Positions 44,908 to 54,537 of a DNA stretch of 64,000 bases are shown here, piece by piece. Under the pieces are notes generated by a model, which saw nothing but the letters and a program-made list of their open reading frames with translations, ran no database searches and was not told where the DNA came from. The DNA is taken from assembly GCA_958296045.1 (NCBI GenBank), contig CATQHT010000003.1, forward strand, positions 2,502,501 through 2,566,500, in the 5' to 3' direction. Position numbers and translations under genes: made by a program. The stretch's first letter is position 1. Each line of letters begins with the position of its first letter. The DNA is from Rhodothermales bacterium (GTDB lineage Bacteria > Bacteroidota > Rhodothermia > Rhodothermales > Bin80).

Positions 44908-45345
44908 ATGCAGGGGCCACTCGGGATCTTGGAAACGCTTCGCAGTGCCGTGCTGGAGGTGTCGGCTACGGTAGCGGCGCACCGTGACAAGAGTCGGCGT
45001 GCGCTCGCGGATATGGTGTGCGAGCAATTCCGCTTGGTCGATGCACATGGCAAGAAGCGGCTGGCGGGCTGCATGAAGGCCCTTAGGGTGCTGCATTCTG
45101 AAGAGCAGATTGCTTTACCCTCTCCACAGGTGAAACTTCAAATCGCCAAGCCACGGCTATTGGGTAAACCGGTACCAGAGGCGGTGGGCGTTCCGGCTGA
45201 TGTGCGCGAGATCGAGGATTTCGAGATCGTCCGAGTAGACAGCGCACAAGATCGCGCCATCTGGGATACGCTCATGGACCAAGAGCATCCACGGGGGGTG
45301 AGCACCTTTGCGGGAGCACAAATGCGCTACCTAATTAGTGCTTGT
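44908..45345 (+). pseudogene. DUF4338-IS4 transposase, N-terminal fragment (third lineage, element C)
   Basis: From ATG 44908 the frame reads GILETLRSAVLEVSATVAAH, then DMVCEQFRLVDAHGKKRLAG and FEIVRVDSAQDRAIWDTLMD, HPRGVSTFAGAQMRYLI. It aligns with the N-termini of elements A and B but is clearly different from both. Homology stops at 45345, where ISNCY-like DNA begins (TTGTCAGAGAATAGGGCATT). Confidence 0.8.
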
Positions 45346-46025
45346 CAGAGAATAGGGCATTTTGGGCATCTGCCTGGCTGGAGCAAGGTTTGGGGGCGCG
45401 CTGGGGGCCCGATAGGGACGCTGGTCTGAGCGATGGGAAGGGTAACAGAAGCGCTGCGCGGCCATTTCTGACCCTCAACCGGTCTTCGTTTGCTCCTGGC
45501 GGCGCAGAGTGGATACAGCTTACCTGTCGCGGGCTTGTCGGAGACAGAAAAAGAAGGGCTCAGCCGAAGCTGGAGCGGGCGAGCCTTAAGTGGCCTTCGC
45601 GCGAGCGGCGTGCCAGGCTCGTCGTTTCGCTTCTTTTTTCCTGACCGCTTTGCCTAGTCGGTGAATATTTGCCGCCAGCACCGCCAGCACCGCCAGTCCT
45701 ACCGACCGATCGAAGCCCTCCTTTCCGTGGGTACGTATGAGCCCCATCCCCCGCTGTTGCAGGTTGTTGATGGCGGACTCGATCGCAGGATGCTGTAGAC
45801 GTACCTTGATAAAATCGGGATGAGACTCCCGCTCGCGTTGTTTCGCATTGCGGTAACCAGGCTTGGGCATGACGTTCAAGTCCAGCAGCTCATCCAAGGC
45901 GTCGCGATTTTTCGCAGAGTAGAAGCCCTTATCCATGCTGGAGGACGTTAGCGACGGATAGCGCTTCTTTGATTCGCCTATGAAACCCACGATCATGGCC
46001 TTAACGCGCACGCACGGATCTGTGC
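45346..46025 (-). pseudogene. ISNCY-like transposase C-terminal fragment
   Basis: The minus-strand frame (stop at 45586) encodes SSSMDKGFYSAKNRDALDEL, then HPDFIKVRLQHPAIESAINN, GKEGFDRSVGLAVLAVLAAN and IHRLGKAVRKKE, the C-terminal half of an ISNCY-type transposase. The N-terminal half is missing: similarity ends near 46025, where group II intron sequence begins. The 45346-45586 part is the noncoding IS end, inserted in the element C transposase gene. Confidence 0.75.
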
Positions 46026-46237
46026 GGGGCCCCAGGGGAAACCCTGGGGCTACCACGATGGAGTACCCTGGTCTGTTGTTGATCTATAGGACAACCGGAA
46101 ACGGGACGATCCATTGGGAGGCAGCTCTGGATGGTTGGCAACAACCGTCTGACGGACCGGGAAGAGCCGGATGCGTGGAGACGCGCACGTCCGGTTCTGT
46201 GAGGGCCTGGGGGTGAGATTCCCCCGGGCTACTTGAC
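46026..46237 (+). ncRNA. Group II intron, 5'-truncated remnant (domains V and VI)
   Basis: Domain V is at 46164-46197 (34 nt): outer stem GAGCCGGA/TCCGGTTC with the catalytic AGC at its base, two-base CG bulge, inner stem TGCGTG/CGCGCA and GAGA tetraloop. A domain VI-like hairpin follows (46203-46232, GGGCCTGGGGG over CCCCCGGGC), and the intron ends in GAC at 46237, directly before AAAGGCAGGGCAC of the element B transposase gene. The 5' part, including any reverse-transcriptase gene, is absent, as expected from incomplete reverse transcription on insertion. Confidence 0.85.
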
Positions 46238-48189
46238 AAAGGCAGGGCACAAGTAGCTACCTGCGCGAAAGCCCTCTTGAAGCTGGAGGCGCGGGGTGAG
46301 ATCACGCTGCCAGCACCGCTCAACAAGCATGCTGCGCAGGCGTCGCCCCGCCTGTTGGACGAGGCGGTTGCTCCACCGGTGGCGATGCCAGCGACTTTGG
46401 GTGAGGTGGAAGGTCTTGCAGTGGTAAGAGTTCGGACCGCAGCACAGCGTGCGGTGTGGAATACCCTGCTGCACCATGAGCATCCTCGTGGTACGACCAC
46501 CCTTGTTGGTGCCCAGCTGCGGTACCTGGTAGTGAGCGCACATGGATATCTGGGCGCGGTAGGCTTTTCCGCCCCGGCCTTGCGCTTGGCCGCAAGGGAA
46601 CACTTCATGGCATGGAGCGATGCCCAACGCCAAGCGCACCTCCACCGCATCTTCTGTTTGAGCCGCTTTCTGATACGCGGCACCTGCAAATACCTGGCCA
46701 GTCATGTACTCAGCAGGGTGTTGAAGCAGTTATCTGACGACTGTTATGCGCTTTATGGATACCACCCCTGGTTGATAGAAACGTATGTGGAACCTCCATG
46801 GAAAGGTACCTGCTTCAAGGCGGCCAATTTTCTGTCCATCGGCTATACTGCTGGGGGCAAGCGCCACGCACATTCCAAAGAAGAAGCGCCGAAGGCCTTG
46901 TTCATGTACGCAGTGGACCGCCGGTGGCGCTCGTACTTGGGCGTACCCGAGGTGGCGCTGCGTCCGGTCAGGCAACCGCACGAAGGCATGGACGACTGGG
47001 TTGAGGCAGAGTTCGGAGATGCTCCGCTGGGAGACCGGCGGCTGTCCACGCGGCTGGTGAAGAGCGCATCGTTGTTGGCCGATGTGATAGGAAAGCCTAT
47101 ATGCTCCCATATGACCCATGATAGGGCGGCGGTGAAGGCCCATTACCGGCTTCTGAGCAGCAAGCAGACCGACGTAACGCCCGAAAACATGCTGGCGCCG
47201 CATCGCAAACGTACGATTGAGCGGATACGGAGTCAGAAGGCGGTACTCTGCATACAGGATACCACCAAGCTGAATTTCAGCACGCCACCCGCCTGTGAAG
47301 ACTTGCAGGTCATAGGCACCAACCAGACGAAAGCACAATCCCGTGGGATGCCCCTTCATGCCACGCTGGTTACTACTACCGATGGCCTGCCCCTGGGGAT
47401 ATTACGTTGTAGTTATCGGGATCCAGATACGGGACCGCTCAAACCTCGATCGCAGCAGTGGTTAGACGGATATCTGGACATCTGCGAAGCAGCAGAGGAG
47501 AGTCCCAAGCAGTGTCGCCTCATCTGCGTGATGGACCGGGAGGCGGATAACTTTGCGCTATTTGCCGCCCAGCAGGCACAGGATCGCGTGGAACTCCTGG
47601 TCCGCGCCCGTCATGACCGGAGACTGGCGAAGAATACAAAGCTGTTCAAGACGCTTCGCAGCGGTCCTGCCGCAGCGAAGGTGCAAATAGAGATCCAACG
47701 GGTCACGGCGCGTCCGAAGTCTTCCAGGAAGAAGGTGCGCCGCGGGCGCAGTCATCGTATTGCTCATGCCGAGGTACGCTACCATTGCGTAAAACTGCCC
47801 GCCACACAGCAGCAAGTGGGATCCGTAACGATGTACGGCGTGCATGTCCAGGAGATCGCGCCCCCGAAGGGAGAGAAGGCGGTGGAATGGTATCTGCTGA
47901 CCAGTATGGCGGTGCACAGCGCAGACGAAGCGGTGCAGATCCTGACTTATTATACCCGGCGATGGCGTGTTGAAGACTTTTTCCGTGTGCTCAAGAGTGG
48001 CTGTAAGGTGGAACGCATGGCGATGCGTTCGGCAGCGCGTCTGGAACGTGGGTTGGCGATGTACTGCGTGATCGCCTGCTATGTCATGATGCTCACCTTA
48101 CTGGGGCGTGCCGTCCCTGGATTAGACGCCGAGCTGATATTCTCCCCGATGCAGTTGCTTGCTCTCTCCTTTTATGCTAAGAACGTGAA
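46238..48189 (+). pseudogene. DUF4338-IS4 transposase, element B copy 2, 5' part
   Basis: Carries the DUF4338 blocks (VWNTLLHHEHPRGTTTLVGA, CLSRFLIRGTCKYLASHVLS) and the IS4 core (CIQDTTKLNF, CVMDREADNF, YYTRRWRVEDFFRVLKSG) of copy 1. The first ~40 codons are lost at the group II intron junction, and after YAKNVN the gene is cut by IS1380; its last ~70 codons are at 51037-51258. The ORF therefore cannot give a complete transposase. Confidence 0.9.
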
Positions 48190-48444
48190 CCCACACTATT
48201 CACTAGTTGGAATTCGTGGGCGGCCGTTGAGGGGTAAATGCCTTGGAGGCAGGGGTATGACCCGTTGATGGGGCCTAGTCGTGGAGCGAGAGAGCGATTT
48301 CGCGGGTTTGCGGCGCGCTCAGGGTGTCTTTTTGCCGCTCAGCGGGGCGAATTAATGTCGTGCGGGCGTAGCTTGGCGCTGGGCTCTGGTTGGTCGCCCT
48401 TGGGGAGGTGCGTTAACGTGGTCAGGAAGCCGGGTGGTGGCCTC

Positions 48445-50229
48445 TTAGCACCGTTTAGGCAGACTCGGCCAGCACAGGGTCTGCCAGCGCAGCTTCCATG
48501 TGTTTTCCCAGAAGGTCTCCCACAGCTTCTTTGCGGACTCGGCGAGATAGAAGTGCAGCCGCCGTGCATGTCTGGTCAGGCGTCCCCCTACCTTGAGCAC
48601 GTTCTCCCTGAATCTGCGCACATGCATGAGCGGCGCGTGTACGGGCTCAGGCTTCATCTGCTTGTCGTGCTTCTCGGTGTTTGCTTCGGCGGTGCCGTTG
48701 CTACTTGGCTCTGCTGGCGGACCAACGTCTGTTGGTGGGGGTTCTATGGCGGTCGGTAGTCCCAGGGGCCAGTTTCTGGGAGCCAAGTAGTCGGGGTCGA
48801 TCATTTGGCAGCGCCCGATATGGATCAGTTGATAGGCCATCACATTCAGTAGCAAGCGTACCGCATTCTGAGGGCGCACCGTCTTGGTAGCCTTCTCGTC
48901 TTGGGTCTTGTTGTCGCTCTCGTCTTGGGTCTTGCTATCGCTCTCGTCTTGGGTCTTGCTATCGCTCTCATCTTGGGTCTTGCTATCGCTCTCATCTTGG
49001 GTCTTGCTATCGCTCTCATCTTGGGTCTTGCTATCGCTCTCATCTTGGGTCTTGCTATCGCTCTCATCTTGGGTCTTACTATCGCTCTCGTCTCCGAGTG
49101 ATTGCTTGACCACTTTCTCGAACATGTTGGGGCGCGCCGCCGAGGACAGCTGACAGGAAGCGTATTTGATCTCTGCGTGGTGTGCTTCCGCTTTGCCTCG
49201 CATCCGGTAGAAGTCAGCCAAGCTCTGGGCATCGCATTCTTTCTCTGACAAGGACGTGAGCAGAAAGTAGTATTCCGGCTCGGACTTGGAGTCCGTCTTG
49301 GGCGCCATCACCACGCGCTGGGCCTCGTTCCAAGACTTCGCTTTATAGGTCAGCTCTATGCAGTGCTTAGGTGATCCGCCGTACTTAGCCACGGTCTTCT
49401 TCATCAACGTTTTCAGTTTCTTGTTCTTTTTCAGGTGCATGACGTAGTCGATGCCATCGTTTTCGAGGCTCTCGTACGTGATGGGGCTGTTGAAGCCCGC
49501 GTCGGCACGCACGATAATCCGTTCGGCGACGTGCTTTTGCGCTGCTATCGCAATCCGGTGGATGAATTTATGGCTATCTCTTGCGTCATTCATAGCGCCA
49601 GGACGCAGTTCTGCTCCCAGCACATCCCCCGTGGGCCCGCATGTGGCCACCATAGGCAAATATATCCTGTGCCTATAGTGCGCATTATATTCGCTGCCTT
49701 CCTGCTTCCCGTACACTTCTACGGGATAGCTATCCACGTCGATGACCAGCTCCGGCACGCGCTTGCCTCCGTTGCGGGTGTATATCGTCTCCATTCCCAG
49801 CCGGGTGACCGTGTCGGACAGATGCTGGAGCTTGGGCTCTTCGCTGAGCTGGTCAATAGTGCGTGACAGCGTCGGCTGCGAAGCTAAGCGGTGTTTGGCC
49901 TCTAGCACCTTTGCACCTCGCTGGTTACGGCAGGCCACGCGGAAGGCGGGGTCGTTCTTTAAGGCTTCCGCTGAGCGCAGACGATCCCATCCCTGCATGA
50001 ACGACAGCAGCACCTGCTGCAGCAGCTCAGGCAGCGAGTGCCGGACACGGCGCTTATCGCGGGAGTCCTTCAAGCCCTCCATCAGCATCGCAATCAAGCC
50101 CGTCAAGTCCAGCAGGCGACGACCAATAAAGGCGCCCGCATCGGACGTCAACTGATCGGGCTTATCAAAACTCACCTTAACCGAGCGGTTGTGCGACGCG
50201 AACGTTTTCAACGTGTTGGATGCGGACAT
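48445..50229 (-). CDS. IS1380-family transposase with expanded ESDSKTQD repeat
   Basis: 594 residues, an intact DDE transposase. First Asp in VIDVDSYPVEVYGKQEGSEY, second in IIVRADAGFNSPITYE, the Glu region in YRMRGKAEAHHAEIKYASC, all typical of IS1380. Between LGDESDSKTQD and EKATKTVRP lie eight copies of an acidic octapeptide where the other copy (26679) has one. The insertion is in frame and outside the catalytic blocks. The start ATG 50229 gives the normal family N-terminus. This is the only apparently complete IS1380 transposase in the window. Confidence 0.9.
   Translation of the reverse strand: MSASNTLKTFASHNRSVKVSFDKPDQLTSDAGAFIGRRLLDLTGLIAMLMEGLKDSRDKRRVRHSLPELLQQVLLSFMQGWDRLRSAEALKNDPAFRVACRNQRGAKVLEAKHRLASQPTLSRTIDQLSEEPKLQHLSDTVTRLGMETIYTRNGGKRVPELVIDVDSYPVEVYGKQEGSEYNAHYRHRIYLPMVATCGPTGDVLGAELRPGAMNDARDSHKFIHRIAIAAQKHVAERIIVRADAGFNSPITYESLENDGIDYVMHLKKNKKLKTLMKKTVAKYGGSPKHCIELTYKAKSWNEAQRVVMAPKTDSKSEPEYYFLLTSLSEKECDAQSLADFYRMRGKAEAHHAEIKYASCQLSSAARPNMFEKVVKQSLGDESDSKTQDESDSKTQDESDSKTQDESDSKTQDESDSKTQDESDSKTQDESDSKTQDESDNKTQDEKATKTVRPQNAVRLLLNVMAYQLIHIGRCQMIDPDYLAPRNWPLGLPTAIEPPPTDVGPPAEPSSNGTAEANTEKHDKQMKPEPVHAPLMHVRRFRENVLKVGGRLTRHARRLHFYLAESAKKLWETFWENTWKLRWQTLCWPSLPKRC
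48899..49090. repeat. 24-bp minisatellite, eight units, in the IS1380 transposase gene
   Basis: The unit TCTTGGGTCTTGCTATCGCT plus CTCR repeats eight times without gap (48899, 48923, 48947 and on to 49067). Six units are nearly identical; the first and last differ by one or two bases. The homologous place at about 27057 has a single unit. Confidence 0.95.
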
Positions 50230-51036
50230 GGGCTCACTGGATCATGGATGGTACGTGTAGCGGTCCTTCTGGCACCGTGACGCGCTCGTGCTGGTGTGCG
50301 CAAGCCCGCCCAGCGGTAAGGGGACCCCCTGCCTCATGGCTGCTGTACCGTCCTATACGCTGCAACAATGAGGTAGTCCAAAGGTAACAATCAGTTTTGT
50401 CAAAGTCAAGTATGAGAGTCACATCGTGCGTAATGCCGCTTCGCGTGCCACGGTCCGCAGCCCTTCGGCCATCGTCGCCAGGACCCATAACCCTGGCACG
50501 GTGCTCCCGGCTCGCCGCAAACAGCCCATCACCATCCTGCACCCAGTGCCGTGCATGCGACCGATGCAGGCCGCACTCGCAATGCCGAATCGGCCATGAC
50601 CATGTCCGCCGTCTAGCAGACCGATCCGCCTGCCTCTTGGTGCCCCTCTCAAGCTCGCCCAGGCGCAGAAATCCCGGGCTCTGCCCGGAAGGTGGATGCC
50701 TGCTAGGACGGGCAAAAGGGCCCAAAATGGGCCACGTCTCGTTCACCCACCGGGTGAATCCGTACTATCCCTCCAACTGCCCCAAAACACGTATAAACTA
50801 TGTTTATACTATGGCCTAAATGCAATTAAGTGGGCGAGCAGAAGCACGCCAAACTCTTGTTTTGGGACCACCCGCTGCAAATCAATAGGCAAAAGCCTCT
50901 TTATTCGCTGAAATGGACCGTATAAACGCCCTTCTAGTTGAAATTTGACGCACTCAGGGTTATATGTATTGTAACAAAGTATCCATGCAATGCTTTGCTG
51001 CTGTTTTATGCAAATCTCAGACGTGAATTATGCGGG
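50230..51036. other. Upstream 800 bp of the full IS1380 element
   Basis: This DNA lies between the transposase start and the right terminal repeat. Overlapping ORFs on both strands show no confident homology; GHGRFGIASAACIGR on the minus strand faintly recalls ISAs1-type transposases. Possibly an older insertion within the IS1380. The last 250 bp (50790-51036) are AT-rich relative to the surroundings and hold no gene. Confidence 0.35.
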
Positions 51037-51525
51037 GTGAAGCAGCCGGTACCCCGCACCCTGGAAGCGGCGCTTCTGCTAGTAGCAGTAATGGGCGGCT
51101 ATCAGAATCGAACCCGCGATGGACCGCCCGGCTTTCAGATCATGTGGCGCGGATTAGAGCGACTATCCATTTTTTGCATTACGTACGAAATGGTGTCGGC
51201 AGCGTATCGAGAAGGGCTTGGTTACGACTATGGCCATGGGAGCAGCATACCTTCTTGACCCTGTCGCGCAACGACGCACGAGCCATAGGCACGCCACCAC
51301 GGAGCAGCACTGGCATCGTAAGCAGCGGATACCCCTAAGGCACGTCTGAACGCACATTGAGTAACGGCATGTCGAAACCTTACGGGCGGCGAAGTGCAAA
51401 AAGTCAGCAAGGGTGCTCCGCATGATCACTCATCGCCGCGAACTGAGCACTATTGCTGGGCCTGAGGATAGGTCCAAGGCACCCGCAGAGTCGTCAGACT
51501 AGTTCACTATATGGGTAACGGGCAG
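51037..51525 (+). pseudogene. DUF4338-IS4 transposase, element B copy 2, 3' part and right terminal repeat
   Basis: Resumes the copy 2 gene after IS1380 (VPRTLEAALLLVAVMGGYQN, then FQIMWRGLERLSIF) to a stop at 51258. It then carries the same 3' DNA as copy 1 to the right terminal repeat, including GCACCCGCAGAGTCGTCAGA and the outer ATGGGTAACGGGCAG at 51525. Confidence 0.85.
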
Positions 51526-51897
51526 AGCTAGACATGCACGGCAGCTGAACTTCTATCTGGCCGAGTCCGCTAGGGCGCTGTGGGAGACCTCCTGGGAACA
51601 CACCTGGAAGCTGCGCTGGCTGAGTCTGCCCTAACGGTGCTGAGGCGCAACCGCCCGGCTTCCTGACCACGTTAACGCACCTCCCCAAGGGCGACCAACC
51701 AGAGCCCAGCGCCAAGCTACGCCCGCGCGACATTAATACGCCCCGCTGAGCGGCAAAAAGACACCCTGAGCGCGCCGCAAACCCGTGAAATCGCCATCTC
51801 GCTCCACGACTAGGCCCCATCAACGGGTCATACCCCTGCCTCCCAGGCATTCCCCCTCAACAGCCGCTCACGACTTCCCGCTTATGAATAACGTGGG
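51526..51897 (+). mobile_element. Solo IS1380 3'-end fragment
   Basis: Starts exactly at the end of element B and reads, on the plus strand, the last ~35 transposase codons (LNFYLAESARALWETSWEHT), then the shared 3' noncoding block to the terminus ending AATAACGTGGG at 51897. It shows that element B copy 2 landed in, or recombined with, another IS1380. Confidence 0.8.
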
Positions 51898-52107
51898 ATT
51901 CTGCATCTGGAGATCCCTCCATGAATTCGATAGTCGTTGAACCTCCTTGCTGTCTGGTAGGGGGCATCACTCATGATGGCCTACCATCCTCGTAACCGTG
52001 TACACAATGAAGGCGAATCCTCGGCGATTGGATTGCGATCACATCTGTCAAATAACGCTCTACACTATAAGCTCGGATCGCAATTATGAATTCGCTTAAT
52101 TGAATAC

Positions 52108-53562
52108 TCATGGCAATTCAATTCTTACGCGCTTGTGTAAAGCCTCGACTCGCTTAAACACGGCCATTGCAATCTTTGCATTCACCGTCCATCCCTTATC
52201 TTTGTTTTTCTTTCTAAGCTGTCTGAACGTGATTCGGTCAGATGTGGTCATATTGCATGGTCCACAGATCAGTATGCGGTTGGTGATATAATCGACTCCG
52301 CCATCTGATTTTGGACGGATATGCTCCAGTTGCATGAATTCCTTTTCCAGTGGCCTTCCACATGCTGCGCAAAACACCCATCCTGGCTTGCCTTTTACTG
52401 CTTGCACTGCTTCAAGACGTGCCCGCATCTGTGCAGGCCTGAGTCTTTCCCATCCATACGGGTTGCGCTTGCGCTGTGTAGGATCATCTAATAATGTTGC
52501 CAGCATTGGCTCTGACCGATAGGGTGGTTCCTTAGTATAATACACCTTACCACCATTTAGTGTATGCGATACTTCTGTGATTCTCTCTAGCACGATCTGA
52601 TGTGCACCTTCCCAAATATCGACACCTACCCACTGTCGTCCCAAACGCTCTGCCGCTACACACGTGGTAGCGCAACCTGCAAACGGATCCAGCACAACGT
52701 CTCCTTCGTTACTGCTAGCTGTGATAATACGTTCGTACAAAGCTAATGGTTTCTGTGTTGGATAGCCCTTTCGCTCCTTATTCTTAGGCCCTCCAAGAAT
52801 CTTTATGTCTGTCCACCAGTCCATCATTGGTGGACGTCCTCCCCTAAACTCAGTAGTTCTCATACCTGCTGGAATTCTTCCAGATTTGACAGCAGCATTG
52901 TACTTGTCCCAGTCATAGACCACAGCCATCATACGTTTGTGATTAGCATTGTAACCTACCCGTTTCATTGATTCATAGGTCTTTAAACTGCCAGCCGTTG
53001 GTTCACCATATTGAACATTGAATGTCAGACGCTTCTTATCAGCGTAAAAGAGAATATTGTCATGCTTGTTCTGCCAGCGCTTTTGCTTTGGTGTCATTCC
53101 CCGATAACACCATATTATATCATTGCGAAACCACTTCCATCCGAATATTGCATCCATGCAGGCCTTCAAATAGTGGCTGGCAGTCGGGTCGCAATGAAGA
53201 TAGATGCTGCCGGTAGGTTTGAGCACTCTGTGCATTTCAATTAGCCTGATTGCCATGAAGCACATGTACGCACCCATGCCGGGGCTGTGAGCGTATTTGG
53301 CACTCTCAATAGCTTCCATCAAGCGTGGATACTTGCGTTGTAAGTGAGTCACCCAGCTGTCGTGAATATCGTTTTCCCAGCTCCATCTGTCCTGAAAACT
53401 TGCCCCCCTGGCCAAACTATCAGGTGTAGCGTGAAAATCCTTGCTCTTGTTAAAAGGTGGGTCTGTAGCTATTAAATCTACGGTGTCCGAGTTCATGCCA
53501 CGCATAACATCCAAATTGTCAGCGTGATATAGCGTGCGATTCAGCCAATTAGGTTCTGCCAT
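52108..53562 (-). CDS. DNA adenine methyltransferase fused to a C-terminal HNH domain (copy 2)
   Basis: 484 residues, paralogue of 6048-7718. Motif IV DPPFNKSKDFH (37-47), GYPTQKP (about 280), motif I DPFAGCATT (about 304), then an HNH/zinc module: CAACGRPL, MQLEHIRPKSDGGVDYITNR, CGPC. The N-terminal 60 residues are close to copy 1 (EPNW.NRTL.HADNLDV), while the middle (target recognition part) differs, so the two probably modify different sites. It is AT-richer than its surroundings, a sign of separate transfer. The preceding small gene ends 1 bp before this ATG. Confidence 0.85.
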   Translation of the reverse strand: MAEPNWLNRTLYHADNLDVMRGMNSDTVDLIATDPPFNKSKDFHATPDSLARGASFQDRWSWENDIHDSWVTHLQRKYPRLMEAIESAKYAHSPGMGAYMCFMAIRLIEMHRVLKPTGSIYLHCDPTASHYLKACMDAIFGWKWFRNDIIWCYRGMTPKQKRWQNKHDNILFYADKKRLTFNVQYGEPTAGSLKTYESMKRVGYNANHKRMMAVVYDWDKYNAAVKSGRIPAGMRTTEFRGGRPPMMDWWTDIKILGGPKNKERKGYPTQKPLALYERIITASSNEGDVVLDPFAGCATTCVAAERLGRQWVGVDIWEGAHQIVLERITEVSHTLNGGKVYYTKEPPYRSEPMLATLLDDPTQRKRNPYGWERLRPAQMRARLEAVQAVKGKPGWVFCAACGRPLEKEFMQLEHIRPKSDGGVDYITNRILICGPCNMTTSDRITFRQLRKKNKDKGWTVNAKIAMAVFKRVEALHKRVRIELP

Positions 53563-53563
53563 G

Positions 53564-53937
53564 CTATAAGGTCTTGTATGTGTCTAAGGTCTCCCGATCT
53601 GCGCCCCAGCGCTCCCTTGGCGGCCACGTCGTGGTCAGCACGGCCCAGGCAATGTTCTCTGGCGAGTCAGCAATCCAGGCAGAAAGCTTTCCCCGATTGC
53701 GCTGATTGCGGCCGCCCGTACCGTTAGCTGCTAAGCGTCTAGCTGCTAAGCGTCGCTTTCCTCATTGCCATCTCCATCACCATGCCTGATCAGGTTACCA
53801 TTATGTAGCCACTTGCCATCAGCATTAGCCAAGATACGCAACCTGCCGGCTAGAGTCCAGCCGTATCCGTCCAAAAATCCATTTATTTCAGTTGGCCCAT
53901 TTAACAAGGAAGTGCAACACTTGATTTGGCAGAGCAA
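53564..53937 (-). pseudogene. Small gene upstream of methyltransferase copy 2, frameshifted
   Basis: A frame from 53937 encodes NGFLDGYGWTLAGRLRILAN and ends NEESDA at a TAG inside a tandem 15-bp repeat (unit TAGCTGCTAAGCGTC at 53725 and 53740). The neighbouring frame, which has no start codon, continues with GTGGRNQRNRGKLSAWIADS, then ENIAWAVLTTTWPPRERWG and stops at 53564, 1 bp before the methyltransferase ATG. Together they look like one protein of about 125 residues. Function unknown; the 5' end may be cut by the IS30 fragment. Confidence 0.45.
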
Positions 53938-53989
53938 TGGGTTGGCGAGCGCGTTGGCATTCCGATGGTTGCGTAGGGTCCAGAGGCTA

Positions 53990-54118
53990 TCGGTATAAGC
54001 AGGCGGACCGACTGGCTCGTGTGCGGCGCAAGAAAGCGTCGTTGCATCCTCGTAAGATGACCGCAGCGCTCTGGGCCATGGTGCGCGAGAAGCTGTGCGC
54101 CACGAAGGCGTGGAGGGT
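53990..54118 (+). mobile_element. IS30-like transposase N-terminal fragment
   Basis: RYKQADRLARVRRKKASLHP followed by RKMTAALWAMVREKL resembles the stretch after the HTH of IS30 transposases (R..A...A..RR......LT..L...V...L). Only about 40 codons remain between the small pseudogene and the IS66 element. Confidence 0.5.
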
Positions 54119-54216
54119 TACTAATATGTATCCGTCCGAAAGTCTGCATCTTGACTGGGTAATTTTGTTGCCCGACCTTGTCGGAGTTTCTTTCCACCAA
54201 TCTGGGAGGTCGTTTT

Positions 54217-54537
54217 ATGGCAACGAGAGTCAGGGGCACCTCGGAGGTGATGTTTCCGTTGGTGGCCTGCTATTTGCGTGGTAGTAAGGGTCCGGACGCA
54301 TTTTGCCAGGAGCATGGCCTATCGCGTAATCAGCTGACCTATTGGCGCCGGAAGTATGCGGCATCTTCGTCTGCGTCGGAGGTCGGCGCGTTTGTGGAGG
54401 TACCGTCGCCGCAGGCGCGTGAGCGGGTTTTAATGGAGGTTGAGTTTCCAGGCGGCACACGTCTACGCCTGTTCACGCCGGTATCGGCGGATTTTCTCGG
54501 GTCTGTGCTGCAACGTGTGCGGAGCCCATCATGTTAG
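54217..54537 (+). CDS. tnpA: IS66 TnpA-type protein
   Basis: 106 residues from ATG 54217, preceded by GGGAGG. EVMFPLVACYLRGSKGPDAF, then GLSRNQLTYWRRKYAASSSA and a C-terminal MEVEFPGGTRLRLFTPV are the IS66 TnpA pattern (HTH plus beta tail). It overlaps tnpB by 7 bp, as usual in IS66. A degraded relative is at 63495-63775. Confidence 0.85.
   Translation: MATRVRGTSEVMFPLVACYLRGSKGPDAFCQEHGLSRNQLTYWRRKYAASSSASEVGAFVEVPSPQARERVLMEVEFPGGTRLRLFTPVSADFLGSVLQRVRSPSC

Larger units (their letters stand above)
48190..51036 (-). mobile_element. IS1380-type element, full copy with 5-bp target duplication
   Basis: The ends CCCACACTATTCAC (48190) and, inverted, CCCCGCATAATTCAC (51036) resemble each other, and GTGAA lies directly outside both (48185-48189 and 51037-51041). 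Removing the insert rejoins the element B transposase frame. It holds one intact transposase gene, about 255 bp of 3' DNA shared with three other loci, and about 800 bp upstream of the gene. Confidence 0.8.
46238..51525 (+). mobile_element. DUF4338-IS4 element B, copy 2 (split by IS1380, 5' end lost to intron)
   Basis: Nearly identical to element B copy 1 from its 3'-exon AAAGGCAGGGC to the right terminal repeat, whose outer end is at 51525. The 5' part before 46238 is missing at the intron junction, and an IS1380 splits the transposase gene at 48189/51037. The right flank is another IS1380 fragment. Confidence 0.85.

Noticed and set aside
48899..49090. CRISPR array
   Set aside because: The 24-bp units are contiguous with no spacers and lie within a coding frame; no cas gene is present.
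48884..49153. Plus-strand ORFs encoding leucine/serine-rich repeats
   Set aside because: They are shadows of the 24-bp minisatellite read antisense to the IS1380 transposase.
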